Positions 61,380 to 64,000 of a DNA stretch of 64,000 nucleotides are shown here, in pieces. The stretch's first letter is position 1. Each line of letters opens with the position of its first letter. Source of the stretch: Sodiomyces alkalinus F11 (lineage: Eukaryota; Ascomycota; Sordariomycetes; Glomerellales; Plectosphaerellaceae); the NCBI RefSeq assembly GCF_003711515.1, contig NW_021167079.1, positions 3,871,940 through 3,935,939 on the forward strand, written 5' to 3'. Below the pieces are notes generated by a model that was given only the letters and a program-made list of their open reading frames with translations, ran no database searches and was not told the origin of the DNA. Made by a program: the position numbers and the translations under genes.

Positions 61380-64000
61380 TCTAAATCCGCCCTATTTAAC
61401 CATTTAATTTAATTCTATCTTAATTAGTTCCTTAATCCTAATTAGCCGGATCTGCTTAATCGGATCTATATCTATCGGATCTACTACGCCCTTGGAGGCC
61501 GTCGTCGTTGTTACGGCTATAGCTTTAGCTACGGCTTTAGCGCGATTAATCTTTTTATACAGTTATTTCCACTACTCGATACGATCCTTTTAATCTGTTA
61601 AATTAAGCTATTACTATAGTCTTTTAATCCCCGCCTCCGGTAATACCTTCGTTAAACCGTCCACGATGATCTCCTTCGTGTTAACGTACGTAACCTTAAA
61701 GAGACCTTATTTTACTAACTAGCGCGCCTACTAGTTATATATATCGATATACCGTAGTCTTATCCGCAGGTGTTATGCCTTCTTATTAATAAGGTTAATA
61801 ATCTACTAATTATCGTAGTATAGCTATAGCTATTATTAATCTAACCGAAGCTCTAAATCCCTTAATATCCGACTAACGAATAACGTCTCTTTAGCGGCCC
61901 TTATAAGAGCGATTAGTTCCGATTCTATTAATAACGTCGTGACCGTCGGTTATTTACCCGCTTTATAGTTAACGGTGCCACCGAAAAGCTTTATCGTATA
62001 TCCTTATAAACTTTTACGGTCTGGATTATCCCTAAAGGACGCGTCGCTTACGGTTAGGAAGAGTCTATCCCCACCGAATTCCAGGTAATAATACCTCGTG
62101 TGGTATAAGAATAGCAGCACTTATTAAGCCCTCTTAAAGTGATTCGAGGAGGGGTTGACGTTATATTAGGAAAGTTTCGAATAGGCAAACGCGATATCGG
62201 GTCTTATCACGATAGTAGTATATAGGATAAAACCGATTATACCCTAATATTAACGGACCTTAGGAATTAACGCGCGTATACTATCGTATAGTATTAACGG
62301 CTTTATAGATAATAGGACCTTTAGTGGTTTTCGGCAGAGTATATCTAGGTAGTATTTAACCGCGATCTTCTTTATATAGGAGGATTATAATAGCTATAAC
62401 CTATAGGTGGCTTTATCCCTTAGGACCTTAATTCCTAGGAATTAACGGATTTCTTCGCCTCCTAATACCCTATAGCTCCGCTTAAGGGCGGCCTTAAGGT
62501 TATTGGCGTTAGTCTTATAGTCCTTATAGTATAAAAATCCGATATTATCGACGTAGAAGAATAGGACTAAACCGTCGCGTTTATAATATAGGGGTTATTA
62601 GGTATAGCCATGAATTCTATTTTCTATAGCGTGCCGCTAAGTTCCTCTTACTATAGTAGTAGCGATACCCTTCGACCGAAGAGGGCTTTTCGTAGTAATA
62701 GGACCTTACCTAGTACCTTATAGCCTTACAGTATCTTTATAAACATCTTTTATTTAAGGCTAGCGTTAACGAACGCGTTAACGGTATCGAACTACCTTAT
62801 CTCTAGATTAAATCTGGTAGCGATCGCTATAAGTATACGGAATAACCGCGATACTAGTGTAACGGCATAGTTATCTTTAGTCTTTAACCGTTTTTATTAA
62901 TCCCCTCGCACTATACGGCGTGCCTTATACTTAAGGAGGGTGCCCTTCTTATTGAATTTATATATATATACCTATGTATAGGTAAGGGCTTATTACTTAT
63001 TAGCCTAATCACCGCCTACCTCTTACTAGTAGCCTATTTATCGGTAGCCCTTAAGGTATTCCCCCTTAGCCTACAACCACCGCTTCCGTAACGGGTATAG
63101 ACGTATATCGCGGTGGTAGTTTAGTAGAGGCGGGAGATCCTCGCGGGTTAGACACGATAAGGAGGCGTTAAAGGGAGAGGGATTTATAGTATTAGCGCCG
63201 GTAATATTACCGTTATTAATAGCTTACTTCCTCCCGCGTATAGGGTTATAAGTCCTTCTAGCGTTAAAGAACGCCTTCTAGGTATTATTATTCTATACCT
63301 TCTTAGTTATATATAGGCTTATAATAGTTCTCGCGATAGATAGGTGCGCGGCCAATAAGCGTGTGGCCGATAAGCGTGTAGCCGATAGGCGTGCGGCCGA
63401 TAGGCACCCCTTAGGGCTATTTATAGCTATCCGTTAGTGGTTATCGTGTTCTTCTATCTTAGCGCCCCTAACCACCGCTAACGCTATAAGGAACCCGCGC
63501 GCGGGATCTTCCGGGGATATGAAAGGCGTGGGAAATAGTTTAAACCTCGTAGTAGTAAACCGTGAAGTGTCCGTAGTAATAGCGGTGGCCTCTCCCGTAG
63601 TAATAGCGGTAGTATAGTCTTCTCCTATAGTAATAGTAGTATCCGTAGTAATAGCGGTAATATAGTCTATAGTAATAGTAATAGCCTCTCCCGTAGTAAT
63701 AACGGTGGTGTTAGAGTTACGAGGTTCTAAATCTATAGCATAGGTATTAGGCTATAGATTTAAAACCTCGTCTATAGTAATAGTAGTAGCCTTTCTCGTA
63801 GTAATAGCGATAGCCTCGCCTTTATCCGTAGTAATAGCGGTAGGGTCGCTTTTACCTATAGTAATAACGGTAGCGTTAGAGTCTTCCGACTCAAGATCTA
63901 ATACCTCTATAGCTATACCCCTTAATAGTAGCCTATTCGCGGTCTTATTAGATTAGGTAATATAGATAGATTATAGGCGTTCCCCAATTTCCTTAGCGGA
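61380..64000 (-). pseudogene. copia-4 pol relic (partial)
   Basis: RNase H and RT read on the - strand in parallel with copia-1: the segment LFGGTV...KAG (about 61960-62000) and RT YVDN at 62544-62555, then the Thr-rich linker. RIP stops are frequent. The upstream integrase and gag are outside the window. No functional product is expected. Confidence 0.82.
63560..63880 (-). repeat. 10-residue tandem repeat of copia-4
   Basis: GTAGTAATAGCGGTAG-type units on the + strand are the complement of the copia-1 repeat at 3415-3730. They encode Thr/Ile-rich decapeptides in the - strand pol frame, with more irregular spacing than in copia-1. Confidence 0.8.

Larger units (their letters stand above)
60975..64000 (-). 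mobile_element. copia-4: second copia-1-family element, 5' part outside window
   Basis: Its 3' LTR is at 60975-61248. Inside, RNase H, RT, the decapeptide repeat and the start of integrase follow on the - strand and match copia-1 in reverse order. RT has FFYVDN at about 62544-62558, the catalytic YVDD now YVDN. The element abuts the right end of the Fot1-like transposon and continues beyond 64000. Confidence 0.9.

Noticed and set aside
1..64000. CRISPR arrays, bacterial operons, prophage or tRNA/rRNA genes
   Set aside because: The spliced gene, fungal LTR and LINE elements and RIP mark eukaryotic nuclear DNA. No regular repeat-spacer array, cloverleaf tRNA or rRNA segment was seen.

Overview
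The window is from a filamentous ascomycete (Pezizomycotina). The one intact gene has short GT-AG introns of 51-95 bp with CTRAC-type branch sites. Most of the rest is transposon sequence bearing the mark of repeat-induced point mutation (RIP): TA is in excess, CA and TG are scarce, CG is retained, and in-frame TAA/TAG codons stand where CAA, CAG or TGG would be expected.

Layout, left to right. 1-6181: Ty1/copia element (copia-1, + strand), lying directly against open LINE coding sequence. 6182-17840: Tad-like LINE C (+), interrupted by a long LINE A (-, 6799-13427, 13-bp target-site duplication, TSD) and by a 5'-truncated LINE D (-, 15700-16616, 12-bp TSD, poly(A) tail). 17841-19849: unresolved RIPed DNA. 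19850-24826: LINE B (-), same family as A. 24827-25200: LINE E, a 3' fragment (+). 25201-29682 plus a 3' LTR: copia-2 (+). About 30300-42750: gypsy-2 (-), split by a Ty3/gypsy chromovirus gypsy-1 (+, 30514-38098). 42890-53140: copia-3 (-), split by gypsy-3 (+, 43837-51265), which itself holds a young solo LTR (45066-45279). 53278-53552: solo LTR of the copia-1 family. 53553-59190: an unmutated island with a complete eight-exon exportin-5/Msn5 gene. 59193-60974: Fot1/pogo-like DNA transposon (-). 60975-64000: a second copia-1-family element (copia-4, -), running off the window. Assembly gaps (N) lie at 23560-23585 and 35145-35709.

The only gene expected to be functional is the exportin. The rest records successive insertions, each dated relative to its neighbours by nesting and by how heavily it was mutated. 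Two patterns stand out. All three gypsy elements carry an extra reading frame on the strand opposite to pol, between the chromodomain end of pol and the 3' LTR: a 200-codon coiled-coil frame in gypsy-1, and Pro/basic/Cys-rich frames in gypsy-2 and gypsy-3. The catalytic Asp-Asp pair of eight of the nine reverse transcriptases is changed to Asn in exactly the way TpG-to-TpA mutation predicts; copia-1 alone keeps YVDD.

All protein reading was by eye, across RIP stop codons. TE edges without LTR, TSD or TIR support are approximate.
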